A DNA stretch of 64,000 nucleotides from Bacteroidota bacterium (GCA_017303895.1 JAFLBF010000011.1:1-64000), one strand, 5' to 3'. Positions 36,360 to 45,080 are shown, counted from the first letter of the stretch. Numbers and translations are program-made. The notes: generated from the letters alone by a model not told the origin.

Positions 36360-36839
36360 CTAAACATACTTACTCTGCCAGCTATTCTTAGCCGGAACAC
36401 GCCATTCGGAGTCGAAGGCCGCTTTGGTGGTGATCATGTTATTGAACACGATGGTATCGCCATTGATCTTGGCTGATTTCGCTAATTCTTCGAAGGTAGA
36501 AATATGACAGGTTTTGATCTCGTTGTTGTCAACATATGCAACACGTAAACGATCAAAGAAATTCAAATTGAATTGTTGTTCCAGTTCTTTAATAAAACGA
36601 ACCGATTTATCGATGCTGCAACCGCTTGCTGTAGCTTGTTTTTCATCCACAGCGATCACTACAAACAAATGATCCAGCACATCAAAACTCGCTTTTAAGC
36701 TCGCACCATGTGCTGCCCAATCGGCAATAAATGCTGCACCCGCTTTTTGAATAGCAGCTACTTCATCATTACTAAGTTTTCTGTTGCTTTGATATACCCA
36801 TACACGGGCATCCAATGGCATTGTATGTATTGTTTCCAT
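36360..36839 (-). CDS. Conserved Bacteroidota protein, often mislabelled ABC transporter ATPase
   Basis: 159 residues. There is no Walker A or ABC signature, so the common database label is wrong. A small alpha/beta cytoplasmic protein with no signal peptide (ARVWVYQSNRKLSNDE, FVVIAVDE, SGCSIDKSVRFIKEL). Its function is unknown. In many Bacteroidota it lies beside the Fe-S and MCE genes, as it does here at the end of the 41930-36360 minus-strand cluster, although repeats now separate the genes. Confidence 0.8.
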   Translation of the reverse strand: METIHTMPLDARVWVYQSNRKLSNDEVAAIQKAGAAFIADWAAHGASLKASFDVLDHLFVVIAVDEKQATASGCSIDKSVRFIKELEQQFNLNFFDRLRVAYVDNNEIKTCHISTFEELAKSAKINGDTIVFNNMITTKAAFDSEWRVPAKNSWQSKYV

Positions 36840-36943
36840 CGTTTATAAGTTGGATTGGTGAAGGTTGAATGTTGATTTTGGTGCTCAATAGCATTCAATT
36901 CCTAAATCCACCATTCATTAATCACAAATCACACTTCCTTTTA

Positions 36944-37033
36944 GCGTTGTCATGCTGAACTTGTTTCAGCATCTGTGAGTTGGCATTCTTCGCTTCTCTC
37001 CTCCCGCAGATCCTGAAACGAGTTCAGGATGAC
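36944..37033. repeat. GTCATGCTGAA..GATCCTGAAA palindromic pair, copy 2
   Basis: Same two-palindrome arrangement as 34688-34783, with GAACTTG/TTTCAGC in the first half. AATCACAAATCCTAAATCC wording flanks it on both sides. It fills most of the gap 36840-37102. Confidence 0.8.
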
Positions 37034-37102
37034 ATCCCATTCCTCAATCACAAATCCTAAATCCTCCTTCTTTTTCTCCTCACCATTCACAAATCACCCT
37101 TC

Positions 37103-37921
37103 CTAAAGGTCTTTCGCTTGTGCGATCAACTCCGCCACATCCAGCACCTTCACTTGTTGTTCTTTGTTAAAATGTTTCACACCATCCGTCATCATGGTAT
37201 TACAAAACGGACAACCGACTGCGATCACATCCGGATTGGTTGCTAACGCTTCTTCGCTACGTTCGATGTTCACTTCTTTGTTTCCTTTTTCAGCCTCTTT
37301 GAACATTTGTGCTCCACCGGCACCACAGCAGAATCCATTGGCTTTGCTGCGTTTCATCTCCACCAATTCAGCATCCAGGTTGATCATCACCGAACGGGGT
37401 GCTTCATACACATCGTTGGCTCTTCCTAAATAACATGGATCATGGAAAGTGATCTTCTTCCCTTTAAAGTCTCCTCCTTCAATCTTAATTCTTCCTGTAT
37501 TTAAAAGATCCTGTAACAACTGCGTATGGTGAACCACTTCGTAATTACCCCCCAAAGCAGGATATTCATTCTTTAAGGTGTTAAAGCAATGCGGACAGCC
37601 AGTCACGATCTTTTTCACTTCATAACCATTCAACACGGTGATGTTGTTCATGGCTTGCATCTGAAACAGGAATTCATTTCCTGCACGTTTTGCCGGATCA
37701 CCGGTACAACTTTCTTCTGTTCCCAACACCGCAAATTTTACATTCGCATGATTCAGGATCTTTACGATCGCTTTGGTGATCTTTTTTGCTCTGTCGTCAA
37801 AACTACCGGAACATCCTACCCAAAATAAGATCTCAGGTGATTCTCCTTTTGCCATGTAGTCGGCCATTGTTGGCACGCTCAAAGGTTGATTGGTGATTGA
37901 TGAAGGTTGAGTGCTATCCAT
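37103..37921 (-). CDS. Soluble Fe-S protein with two CCG domains
   Basis: 272 residues, related to the CCG-domain part of heterodisulfide reductase HdrB/GlcF. Cysteine clusters: FWVGCSGSFDD, CPHCFNTL, HDPCYLGRAND with FCCGAGGAQM, and GCPFCNTMM. It probably works with the membrane Fe-S protein at 39010-40335 in an electron-transfer complex. The first 16 or so residues before VPTMADYMAKGE are encoded by AT-rich repeat wording (GGTTGATTGGTGATTGATG on the plus strand), so the true ancestral start may be the inner Met19 at 37867. Confidence 0.87.
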   Translation of the reverse strand: MDSTQPSSITNQPLSVPTMADYMAKGESPEILFWVGCSGSFDDRAKKITKAIVKILNHANVKFAVLGTEESCTGDPAKRAGNEFLFQMQAMNNITVLNGYEVKKIVTGCPHCFNTLKNEYPALGGNYEVVHHTQLLQDLLNTGRIKIEGGDFKGKKITFHDPCYLGRANDVYEAPRSVMINLDAELVEMKRSKANGFCCGAGGAQMFKEAEKGNKEVNIERSEEALATNPDVIAVGCPFCNTMMTDGVKHFNKEQQVKVLDVAELIAQAKDL

Positions 37922-37936
37922 AATGTTCTTTATTCT

Positions 37937-38269
37937 TTATTCTTTATTGTTAATTGGCAATGCAACTTGTTCTGTGTCATCAGGTATTCCTATTTCAAAC
38001 AGGTCAAGCATTTCCGGATTAACGGATTTGATCAAATTGATCTTCCATTCCCGGTGCCAATTTTTTAATTGTTTTTCTCTTTTTATTGCGTTGTTTATTC
38101 CAAATATTCGTTCGAAATAAACTAAATAATACAATTTATACTTTCTAGTAAATACACTTCCTGATCCTTCTTTGTGTTCTTCAACTCTATTCTTAAGATC
38201 ATTCGTCACTCCAATGTAAAATGTTGTACGTGTCATGTTACTCATAATATAGACATACCCAACCTTCAT
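37937..38269 (-). CDS. GIY-YIG nuclease family protein (UPF0213 type)
   Basis: 110 residues. A single small GIY-YIG domain: VGYVYIMSNMTRTTFYIGVTNDLKNRVEEH contains GYVYI, YIG and the conserved Arg. YYLVYFERIFGINNAIKREKQLKNW follows with the catalytic Glu. The start at 38269 (MKVGYVYIMSN) is preferred. A longer form from 38338 would add MGCHPELVSGSAGR, which is the translation of an intergenic palindrome. The 3' end runs into a TAAAGAA tandem repeat that supplies the stop. Cellular role unknown. Confidence 0.85.
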   Translation of the reverse strand: MKVGYVYIMSNMTRTTFYIGVTNDLKNRVEEHKEGSGSVFTRKYKLYYLVYFERIFGINNAIKREKQLKNWHREWKINLIKSVNPEMLDLFEIGIPDDTEQVALPINNKE

Positions 38270-38300
38270 TTTACAACTATTCGTATTTACCTCAACCCTT

Positions 38301-38415
38301 CCCGCAGATCCTGAAACAAGTTCAGGATGACATCCCACACAATATATTTACTTTTTAACTCAAAATTCGCGCTGCCGTCATCCTGAATTTATTTCAGGAT
38401 CAGTGCGCTGGCATT
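38301..38415. repeat. GATCCTGAAA palindromes, two separate halves
   Basis: CCCGCAGATCCTGAAA/TTCAGGATGAC at 38301-38331 and GTCATCCTGAA/TTCAGGATCAG with TGCGCTGGCATT at 38369-38415. The second has C-G where the copies at 34688 and 40728 have G-C in the stem (CCTGAA/TTCAGG against GCTGAA/TTCAGC). Confidence 0.75.
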
Positions 38416-38422
38416 AGCATTA

Positions 38423-38836
38423 CTACTGTTCAAAGACCTGTATCGTAACTTCCTTATTCACTAAATCTGTAAATCTACCTTCGTAGCGTGTTGCTCTCAC
38501 CATGTGATTATCGATCCAATGATAATTTCCACCTCGAGGTTTACCCATTAACAATCCATGGTATTTAAAACCATTATCCGCCAACCATTTTTCTGTAACT
38601 GTTCTGTGGTCCTCGGTACGTGAAGTAAAAAAAGTAATGATATGTCCTTCATCAAACCATTTGTTTAAAGTAACCAATGCTTCCGGATATAAAGCAGCTG
38701 TTGCCATACGCTCCGGCTGTTCATTCGGGATATCATCACAGATAGTTCCATCAATGTCGATTAAATAATTCTTCACATGTGCCGGCAACACCGGACTGAT
38801 CAACTGACCGTTCTCTTCTTTCTCAATAAGTTTCAT
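38423..38836 (-). CDS. HAD-like phosphatase, often mislabelled phosphoheptose isomerase
   Basis: 137 residues. HAD motif I is YLIDIDGTICDD (nucleophile Asp27, Asp29), motif II is FFTSRT, and a late NYHWIDNH segment stands where the acidic motif would be. There is no SIS domain, so the widespread name phosphoheptose isomerase does not fit. It is probably a small phosphatase acting on a sugar or nucleotide; substrate unknown. It sits inside the minus-strand Fe-S cluster but is flanked by repeats on both sides. Confidence 0.8.
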   Translation of the reverse strand: MKLIEKEENGQLISPVLPAHVKNYLIDIDGTICDDIPNEQPERMATAALYPEALVTLNKWFDEGHIITFFTSRTEDHRTVTEKWLADNGFKYHGLLMGKPRGGNYHWIDNHMVRATRYEGRFTDLVNKEVTIQVFEQ

Positions 38837-38879
38837 TTCTTTTGTTGTTGGTTATTTGCTGTTGGTTGTTGGCCAACAC

Positions 38880-38975
38880 TACTATTCGTTATTCGTTTTT
38901 TTCGTACCAATTCGTTATTCGAAATCCCTACTATTCATAATTCGCTCTTTTCGTACTTATTCGTAATTCGAGATC
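38880..38975. repeat. ATTCGTAATTCG-type text repeats
   Basis: Two units, CTATTCGTTATTCG with TTTTTTCGTACC, then CTATTCATAATTCGC with TTTTCGTACTTATTCG. Close relatives are at 34997, 36237 and 40910. Confidence 0.65.
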
Positions 38976-39009
38976 CCCTATTTTCTTTTCGCTTTTCGCT
39001 ATTCCCTAA

Positions 39010-40335
39010 TCACTCGTTTTTCCAATTCAATCTATCCGCCTGCGCAAACTGCCATGGCGCACCGTTGTTCTCGATGTTAGTAAACATACCATTCAACTCC
39101 GTTGGAGCAGCACTTTGTTCCATCACCATGTATCTGCGCATCTCCACGATGATACTCAATGGATCGATGTTCACCGGACATTCCTGCACACAAGCATTGC
39201 ACGATGTACAAGCCCATAACTCTTCAGGAGTGATATAGTCGCCTAACAATGCTTTGCCATCATCTTTAAATTCACCTTTGTTGGCATCCATGTTCTTTCC
39301 TACTTCTTCAAGTCGGTCGCGGGTGCTCATCATGATCTTACGTGGCGATAATAATTTTCCTGTGGTGTTTGCCGGACAAGAAGATGTACAACGTCCGCAC
39401 TCGGTACACGTATAAGCATCTAATAGTTGTTTCCAGGTAAGGTCGGTTACATCCTTCGCACCAAAACGCATTGGAACGTTCGGGTCAGCAGGAGGCGGTG
39501 TGAACGAAGGATCGAAGATCGCTTTTACCTCGTTGGTAACCGAAGCCATATTGGTGAATTCACCTTTAGGTTTTAAGTTCGAATAGAATGTATTCGGGAA
39601 AGCTAAAAGGATGTGTAGGTGTTTCGACAATACGAGGTAGTTCAGGAATCCGAACACCATCATGATATGTCCCCACCAGCCGATGCGCTCTACAATGTGT
39701 AATCCGGTATCACTCATTCCACCAAACAACATCGGTCCGATGTGAGAGCTGATCGCTAATCCTAAAGAACCATCACCTAAGTTTTCGGCATGAGAAGCAC
39801 CACGTGCATAAAGTACTTCGTCAGCACCATTCATCATAAAGATGAAGCAGATCAAAGTGATCTCACCCAATAAGATATAGTTGGCATCCAGCTTTGGCCA
39901 ACCTGTAAGGTCGTTGTGAACCAGGCGAGGCACTTTTAATAAATTACGTCTAGCTAGGAAGAAGATAGTACCAATGAATGCCAATACCGAAAGCACTTCG
40001 ATCAAGCTTACCATAAAGGTGTAGAAACCGCCCAATGAAGGACGGAATACACGGTGTGTGCCGGCAATACCATCGATCACGATCTCGATCAATTCAATTT
40101 GAGTGATTACAAAAGCAACGTACAGGAATAGGTGCAACAAAGCCGGTACCGGACGGGTAAACATTTTCTTTTGTCCGAAAGCCACAAGGATCATTGTTTT
40201 CATCCGTTCGGAGAAATTATCCTTACGGTCGATGTCTTTTCCGAGTAGAATGTTTCTACGGATCTTGTTGGCGTTAAATAAAAACAGGCCCCCACCTGCT
40301 AACAATAATGCAATAAAAATAATGCTTGATACCAT
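39010..40335 (-). CDS. Membrane-bound [4Fe-4S] oxidoreductase subunit
   Basis: 441 residues from ATG 40335; an in-frame TTG at 40380 would add 15 residues. Five or six membrane helices occupy about residues 1-240. A cytoplasmic part with two [4Fe-4S] ferredoxin-type clusters follows: CTECGRCTSSCP and CTSCNACVQECPVN. This is the build of HdrC/HdrE- or GlcF-like quinone-linked subunits. The CCG-domain protein at 37103-37921 is its likely partner. Donor and acceptor are unknown. In other Bacteroidota the pair follows the MCE gene, as here (40953). Confidence 0.88.
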   Translation of the reverse strand: MVSSIIFIALLLAGGGLFLFNANKIRRNILLGKDIDRKDNFSERMKTMILVAFGQKKMFTRPVPALLHLFLYVAFVITQIELIEIVIDGIAGTHRVFRPSLGGFYTFMVSLIEVLSVLAFIGTIFFLARRNLLKVPRLVHNDLTGWPKLDANYILLGEITLICFIFMMNGADEVLYARGASHAENLGDGSLGLAISSHIGPMLFGGMSDTGLHIVERIGWWGHIMMVFGFLNYLVLSKHLHILLAFPNTFYSNLKPKGEFTNMASVTNEVKAIFDPSFTPPPADPNVPMRFGAKDVTDLTWKQLLDAYTCTECGRCTSSCPANTTGKLLSPRKIMMSTRDRLEEVGKNMDANKGEFKDDGKALLGDYITPEELWACTSCNACVQECPVNIDPLSIIVEMRRYMVMEQSAAPTELNGMFTNIENNGAPWQFAQADRLNWKNE

Positions 40336-40446
40336 AAGTGTTTTGCTTACCGGTGTTTGTCTCAGCGGATGCTGATCCAATACACTCGTTTTTATTTTTT
40401 ATATTCAAATGAAGGAGTCCCTTCTTTAATTCAGTTTTTCCTTTTT

Positions 40447-40492
40447 GCGCTGTCGTCATCCTGAACTTGTTTCAGAATCTGTGCGTTGGACA
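40447..40492. repeat. GTCATCCTGAA palindrome
   Basis: GCGCTGTCGTCATCCTGAAC paired with TTTCAGAATCTGTGCG. One half of the element described at 34688. It has one stem mismatch (AGAAT for AGGAT). Confidence 0.7.
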
Positions 40493-40504
40493 ACACTATT
40501 CTCT

Positions 40505-40682
40505 TTTCTTTTGTCTTGAAACAAAAGAAACAAAAGTTCAAGAAAGCATAATCGCATACTCGCCTCTCACTTTTTTCTTGAAAATCTACGAATGTGACTA
40601 AAGCAAATTCTTTGATTTTCTAATAAAAAAGCGTTCACCCCTTGTCGACATCGTATGCTTTCACTCCTCCCCACTTCTCCGA
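40505..40682 (-). repeat. Structured dispersed repeat (family A), copy 3
   Basis: Minus orientation. Tail hairpin TTTCTTTTGT-CTTGAA-ACAAAAGAAA at 40505-40530, core arms CACTTTTTT (40568-40576) and AAAAAAGCG (40625-40633) with a G-U type pair, inner GAAAATC/GATTTTC and GAAT/ATTC, then GGTGAAC and GCATACGATGTCGAC complements. It lies in the 617-bp gap 40336-40952, which has no gene. Confidence 0.8.
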
Positions 40683-40727
40683 CAATTAATTCATTTCAAA
40701 CAACATTCATCAATGCCCCTTCTTTTT

Positions 40728-40952
40728 AGCGCAGACGTCATGCTGAAATCTTTTCAGCATCTGTGCGCTGGCATTCTTTGCTTCTCTCCTCCCGCAGATC
40801 CTGAAACAAGTTCAGGATGACACCCCATTCCTCAATCCCAAAATCCTAAATCAACAATCAACCTTCCCTTTCTCTCCGTGCCTTAGTGGTAAAATCCCAT
40901 ATCCCCCAATAATTCGTAATTCGCTTTTTTCGTACTTATTCGTAATTCGAGA
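40728..40952. repeat. Palindromic pair copy 3 followed by text-like repeats
   Basis: GTCATGCTGAA/TTCAGCAT and GATCCTGAAA/TTCAGGATGAC at 40728-40821, then CTCAATCCCAAAATCCTAAATC, CTCTCCGTGCCTTAGTGGT and ATTCGTAATTCG wording that ends at the stop codon of the MCE gene. Confidence 0.75.
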
Positions 40953-41930
40953 TTACTCCTTAGGCTTATTCCTATCCTTCCGACCAAACACCGAAATATG
41001 CACATAACGCTCCGGGTTGATACGTAAGTCCTTCAATAACTTATCTAAGTCTTCCGATGATTTATCCAATTTACGATACAAGCTATCATTGTTAACCAAC
41101 AATCCTAATGAACCCTCACCCTTGTTGATCTTTGTCATGATGCTCGATGCTTGCGACAAAGCCACATCCGCATTGTTGATCGCCTGCTTTAAGTTTGATT
41201 GTGCTAATGAGTCGCTGATGTTCGAGAAGTTCTGGATCACATTCGCCAGCTTGTCGGAATTATTATCCAGGGTTGCCGCTAGGTGATTGATCTTCGATAA
41301 GATGTTCGATATTTTCGATTTTTCGTTCGATACCAAGGTATCCAAACGGTAAGAAGTCGTTTCTAAGGAAGCGATCGCATCCTTGATGTTCTCAAAACTC
41401 TTCGATAAGTTCTGACGCGCACTCTCGTTGAACACCTGCTGCACCACTACCATTACTGAGTCGATGGACGAGATCAAACCTTCCGCTTTCTTTTGCAAAG
41501 GCGCAATTGTTTTGTTAACAGCCGCTTTTAAGTTATCTTCCTGAGCAGCCACTAAAGTGTCACCACTTTCGGCATAATTGGTTCCTGAACCTAATATCAA
41601 CTGAACCGCTTTAGAACCTAAAAGGTCGGAGCTTACCACTTTAGCAATAGAGTTTTTCGGAATATTTACCTCATCATCCACAATAAGGCTCACGAGGATA
41701 CGCCCAGTCGTATCATTCATCAGTTGGATCTTCCCTACCATCCCCACTCTAAAACCATTGATCAGTAATGGATTAGCTTCCACCAAACCATCAATATCAT
41801 TATACACGGCATAGAACTTACGTTGCGAAGAGAAGAAATCCTTCCCTTTCAAAAAGTTAAATCCATAAATAAAGAATGCAATGGCAATAGTAGTTACAAT
41901 TCCTACTTTTACTTCCTTGGATAGTTTCAC
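40953..41930 (-). CDS. MlaD family MCE lipid-transport protein
   Basis: 325 residues. One N-terminal membrane helix (about 9-27) and a single MCE domain (about 38-120: FYAVYNDIDGLVEANPLLINGFRVGMVG). MlaD-like proteins form hexameric rings in the periplasm that carry phospholipids between membranes with an ABC transporter. A long helical, coiled-coil tail follows (130-300). No MlaE or MlaF genes are nearby. It heads the conserved minus-strand cluster of Fe-S genes. A TAnnTTTG box lies at 41958-41965. Confidence 0.92.
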   Translation of the reverse strand: MKLSKEVKVGIVTTIAIAFFIYGFNFLKGKDFFSSQRKFYAVYNDIDGLVEANPLLINGFRVGMVGKIQLMNDTTGRILVSLIVDDEVNIPKNSIAKVVSSDLLGSKAVQLILGSGTNYAESGDTLVAAQEDNLKAAVNKTIAPLQKKAEGLISSIDSVMVVVQQVFNESARQNLSKSFENIKDAIASLETTSYRLDTLVSNEKSKISNILSKINHLAATLDNNSDKLANVIQNFSNISDSLAQSNLKQAINNADVALSQASSIMTKINKGEGSLGLLVNNDSLYRKLDKSSEDLDKLLKDLRINPERYVHISVFGRKDRNKPKE

Positions 41931-41957
41931 TTCTATAGTAGTTTATAAGTTCGGAAA

Positions 41958-41978
41958 CAAATTTAAGGATTTTATCCT
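41958..41978 (-). promoter_or_regulatory. Promoter box and small palindrome before the MCE gene
   Basis: Minus-strand TAAATTTG (41965-41958), 27 bp before the start. Directly upstream is the palindrome AGGAT-TTT-ATCCT (41966-41978), a possible regulator site. Confidence 0.45.
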
Positions 41979-42042
41979 TTCCTGCCCCTGCTCTTTTTGA
42001 ACATAAGGATGTTAAAAGCTTATCCAAACGCCTTATTTTTAT

Positions 42043-42050
42043 TATCTTTG
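42043..42050 (+). promoter_or_regulatory. TAnnTTTG box of ribBA
   Basis: TATCTTTG, 40 bp before the ATG. The leader is too short for an FMN riboswitch, and none of the RFN box sequence is seen. Confidence 0.6.
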
Positions 42051-42090
42051 CATCCGCTAAAAACAAGCGCAAATTTAAAGATCATTTAAA

Positions 42091-43305
42091 ATGAACACTG
42101 TATTAAATACAATTGAAGAAGCAATTGAAGATATAAAAGCCGGAAAGGTAATTATTGTGGTGGACGATGAAGACCGTGAGAACGAAGGCGATTTCCTTAC
42201 CGCTGCCCGCAACGTTACCCCCGAGGTGATCAACTTTATGGCTACCCATGGGCGCGGACTTATTTGTGCTGCCATTACGGAGGACCGTGTGCAGGAACTC
42301 GGGCTTGAAATGATGGTAAGCAACAATACAGCAGAGCATAGCACCGCATTTACCGTGTCGGTGGATTTGTTAGGCTATGGATGCACCACAGGTATTTCAG
42401 CATCCGACCGTTCCAAAACCATTCAGGCACTCATCAACCCCAACATTAAACCCGAAGAGTTTGGTAAACCCGGACATATTTTCCCATTAAAAGCAAAAAA
42501 TGGCGGTGTACTCCGCAGAGCAGGACATACCGAAGCAACCGTTGATCTTGCCCGCCTGGCAGGATTCGAACCCGCAGGTGCCCTGGTAGAGATCATGAAC
42601 GAGGATGGCACCATGGCCCGCTTGCCACAACTGTTGGAAATTGCCAAAAAATTCAATTTAAAGATCATCTCTATTGAGGATCTGATAGCTTACCGTGTAA
42701 AAAATGAAAGCATCATCACCAAAAATGTACAGGTGAAAATGCCTACCCAATGGGGTAATTTTGAGCTGGTAGCCTACCGCCAAACTACCAATGATATGGA
42801 ACACCTGGCACTCATTAAAGGCACCTGGGATAAGAACGAACCCGTATTGGTACGTGTACACTCCAGCTGCCTTACGGGCGATATCTTTGGAAGCTGCCGT
42901 TGCGATTGCGGACCACAACTCCACAAAAGCATGGAGATGATCGAGAAAGAAGGCAAAGGCGTAATTGTGTATATGAACCAGGAAGGCCGTGGCATAGGTC
43001 TGATGAATAAATTAAAAGCCTACAAACTGCAGGAAGAAGGACGCGATACCGTAGAAGCCAATTTGGAATTAGGCTTTAAAATGGACGAGCGCGACTATGG
43101 TGTGGGTGCACAAATTCTGCGCGACCTTGGCATTAGCAAGATCCGTTTAATGAGCAATAATCCCCGCAAACGTGCCGGACTGATTGGTTATGGATTAGAG
43201 ATAGTAGAAAATGTAGCCATTGAAATTGAAAGCAATGAACACAACAAACTCTACCTCCAAACCAAACGCGACAAAATGGGACATACCCTGAAATTGGATA
43301 AATAA
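42091..43305 (+). CDS. ribBA: Bifunctional DHBP synthase / GTP cyclohydrolase II
   Basis: 404 residues. The N-terminal half (1-200) is 3,4-dihydroxy-2-butanone-4-phosphate synthase: [13 protein letters not shown] and the later [13 protein letters not shown] carry the metal and substrate residues. The C-terminal half (205-400) is GTP cyclohydrolase [21 protein letters not shown] gives the zinc cysteines, and [11 protein letters not shown] and NNPRKRAGL the catalytic and GTP sites. Both activities appear intact, supplying both precursors of riboflavin. Monocistronic. Confidence 0.96.
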   Translation: MNTVLNTIEEAIEDIKAGKVIIVVDDEDRENEGDFLTAARNVTPEVINFMATHGRGLICAAITEDRVQELGLEMMVSNNTAEHSTAFTVSVDLLGYGCTTGISASDRSKTIQALINPNIKPEEFGKPGHIFPLKAKNGGVLRRAGHTEATVDLARLAGFEPAGALVEIMNEDGTMARLPQLLEIAKKFNLKIISIEDLIAYRVKNESIITKNVQVKMPTQWGNFELVAYRQTTNDMEHLALIKGTWDKNEPVLVRVHSSCLTGDIFGSCRCDCGPQLHKSMEMIEKEGKGVIVYMNQEGRGIGLMNKLKAYKLQEEGRDTVEANLELGFKMDERDYGVGAQILRDLGISKIRLMSNNPRKRAGLIGYGLEIVENVAIEIESNEHNKLYLQTKRDKMGHTLKLDK

Positions 43306-43314
43306 AATGCCGTC

Positions 43315-43440
43315 CAACGCGTGCGGTCAGTTCGAGCCTGCCTGACGGCAGACAAGCGGAGTCGAGAACGTGTGCTAGCCGTCAGTTCGAGTGGCGAGGA
43401 ACAAGCCTAAGCCTGTCCCGAGCTTGACGAGGGAAGAACA
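43315..43440. repeat. TCGAGCCTGCC..GAGTCGAGAA-type palindromes
   Basis: GTCAGTTCGAGCCTGCC, inner CTGCC-TGAC-GGCAG, then GCGGAGTCGAGAACG, followed by a second GTCAGTTCGAG with CCCGAGCTTGACGAGGG. Same broad type as 3981-4040. Confidence 0.6.
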
Positions 43441-43457
43441 ACAAAGAACCTCACATG

Positions 43458-43497
43458 TTAATAAAAAAGCCCCACAGAAATTGTGAGGCTTTTTATT
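43458..43497. terminator. Shared terminator, copy 1
   Basis: TTAATAAAAAAGCC, CACAGAAATTGTG, GGCTTTTT. The stem of about 12 bp with a GAAAT loop has A- and T-runs on both sides, so it serves the convergent ribBA and Fic genes. Near-identical copies are at 46226-46263 and 47494-47532. Confidence 0.85.
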
Positions 43498-44736
43498 TTA
43501 TTCCATCATTAATGTCGCTTCAATATCTTTTGGATATAAGCGAGGAAAAAAGTAAGGTGCTACCTTTACGGGAAAATTGATATACAGATCACCTTTTATT
43601 TCTCCTTCTCTAGGGATCAATAAACCGACATCGATCAACTGTTTCATCGCTTTTCTTGCCATTGTTTCTTTTTTGCCTGTTAAACGCATCGCTTCACCCC
43701 GTTCAACTTTGCCTTTCAAAAAAGCTTCTTGAAGAATGTATTTTGTTTCCGGCATCATCTCTTTTTGCACACTCATCAGATCCACATATTTTGAAATTCT
43801 ATTGAGAATACTATCCAGATCAAGCAGACTTGACATAAATTCAACCTGATCGATCGCTGTTTTTAAAAAGAATTCACAAAATTCCAACAGAAATTTGTTC
43901 GAGAGATTGCCTCTTCCATCATAATCTCCTTGTCGTTCCAGATCGGCATTGTGCAGAGCCGAATAATACCCTTTATTATGAATTGCTAATCCTCTGGAAA
44001 TGCACCACAAACCATTAGCATCCAAACCTTCTTTAATGAATAAAGCTTCAGAATAGAGTCGCACCACACGACCATTCCCATCCTGAAAAGGATGCACCCA
44101 GGCCAAGCGGTGATGCGATGCCGCTATAGCGATCACTCTTTTTAAAAGATCAGTGTTTTTTTCAAGAGCATACGCTTCCGAAATGCGATCCAAAAATGCA
44201 GGAACAGCAGTTGCAGCAGGCGCAATATGATGATTCACATACACTTCCCTTTTTCTGAATTCCCCGGGGATAACCGGAATTGATTTGCCTTCAGCTGTTT
44301 TACTCAATCTAAATTCAGCAGGCATATCATCATAAAACTCTTTATGAAGCCATTTAATAAAAACACTTGAACAAACCGGCATTGCATCATCACTCAACAA
44401 GCTTTTCATTCTTTTTTGCGTTTTTACATGAGCAAAACTCTCCAACTGCAACTCCCTTTTTTTAGGCTCAGTTGAATAATCTTTCTTCAAGGCCTTTTCA
44501 ATATCAAGAGGATGTGTATTATGACCTTCTATCAGGTTCGAGTAATAACTATTCATGGGCTCAAGCAATAAAGCTATAGCATTACGTGTATGCGGATGCA
44601 ATAATGCTGACAAAGCCGCTGTCCGCTTTATTAATTCCAAAGCCAATTCCTTTACCCCTGCATCCTTCTCTGGAAACAAAGGTGTCATGGATTGAGGATC
44701 TGTATATAAAGTGATCTCCTTCTTTTTCATCTCCAT
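43498..44736 (-). CDS. Fic family protein (class II inhibited type)
   Basis: 412 residues. Fic enzymes usually transfer AMP from ATP to a target protein. The catalytic motif is HPFQDGNGRVVR (215-226). An N-terminal inhibitory helix matches (S/T)xxxE(G/N) as SNLIEG (66-71), so it belongs to the self-inhibited class with the inhibitor ahead of the Fic core. The C-terminal 70 residues form a winged-helix region (LTGKKETMARKAMKQLIDVGLLI), typical of Fic proteins that may bind DNA. It is monocistronic, facing away from the mobile-mystery pair that holds a second Fic-like protein. Confidence 0.92.
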   Translation of the reverse strand: MEMKKKEITLYTDPQSMTPLFPEKDAGVKELALELIKRTAALSALLHPHTRNAIALLLEPMNSYYSNLIEGHNTHPLDIEKALKKDYSTEPKKRELQLESFAHVKTQKRMKSLLSDDAMPVCSSVFIKWLHKEFYDDMPAEFRLSKTAEGKSIPVIPGEFRKREVYVNHHIAPAATAVPAFLDRISEAYALEKNTDLLKRVIAIAASHHRLAWVHPFQDGNGRVVRLYSEALFIKEGLDANGLWCISRGLAIHNKGYYSALHNADLERQGDYDGRGNLSNKFLLEFCEFFLKTAIDQVEFMSSLLDLDSILNRISKYVDLMSVQKEMMPETKYILQEAFLKGKVERGEAMRLTGKKETMARKAMKQLIDVGLLIPREGEIKGDLYINFPVKVAPYFFPRLYPKDIEATLMME

Positions 44737-44747
44737 TTATTTCAACA

Positions 44748-44755
44748 CAAATATA
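44748..44755 (-). promoter_or_regulatory. TAnnTTTG box of the Fic gene
   Basis: Minus-strand TATATTTG, 11 bp before the ATG at 44736. This gives a very short leader. Confidence 0.5.
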
Positions 44756-45080
44756 CAAAAAAAACAATAAATACACATTTTTTTAATGATTTTTTTGAGG
44801 ATATTATTAAGGAGCTTTTATTTTAACTAAATACTTGTTTATCAATAATTTAATAACAATAAAACTAAAAATTAACTGAAATATTTGAGGATTATTTTGA
44901 GGATATAAATACAGATAACAAAACACCATCATTTTATTTTCAAAATCAAGCCAATTAAGCAATTACCTCTTCAGCATTTTTCTCATAAGTCCCAACCTTA
45001 CCTGTAGCTTTCAGAGATGGGACAACTTGCAAGGCTTCATTTGAAAAAAAATCTTATTTTAGATATATAAAACTAAACCC
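44756..45080. other. AT-rich gap with TTGAGGAT repeats
   Basis: The 344-bp stretch 44737-45080 holds no gene. TTTTTGAGGAT occurs near 44790, and TTTGAGGATTATTTTGAGGA near 44884. A TTTG with a poor TATTTTAG box near 45041-45060 may be the promoter of the next gene. Confidence 0.4.

Noticed and set aside
36360..36839. ABC transporter ATPase annotation
   Set aside because: No Walker A, signature or Walker B motif is present. The name is a database carry-over.
38270..38338. Longer N-terminus of the GIY-YIG protein (MGCHPELVSGS)
   Set aside because: This is the well-known false peptide from the GATCCTGAAA palindrome. The family motif starts at MKVGYVYI.
34623..41000. CRISPR array from the many short repeats
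   Set aside because: The repeats are not evenly spaced, spacers are not of constant length, and no cas genes are present.
42051..42090. FMN riboswitch before ribBA
   Set aside because: Only 40 bp lie between the promoter box and the ATG, too short for an RFN element, and no matching sequence is seen.
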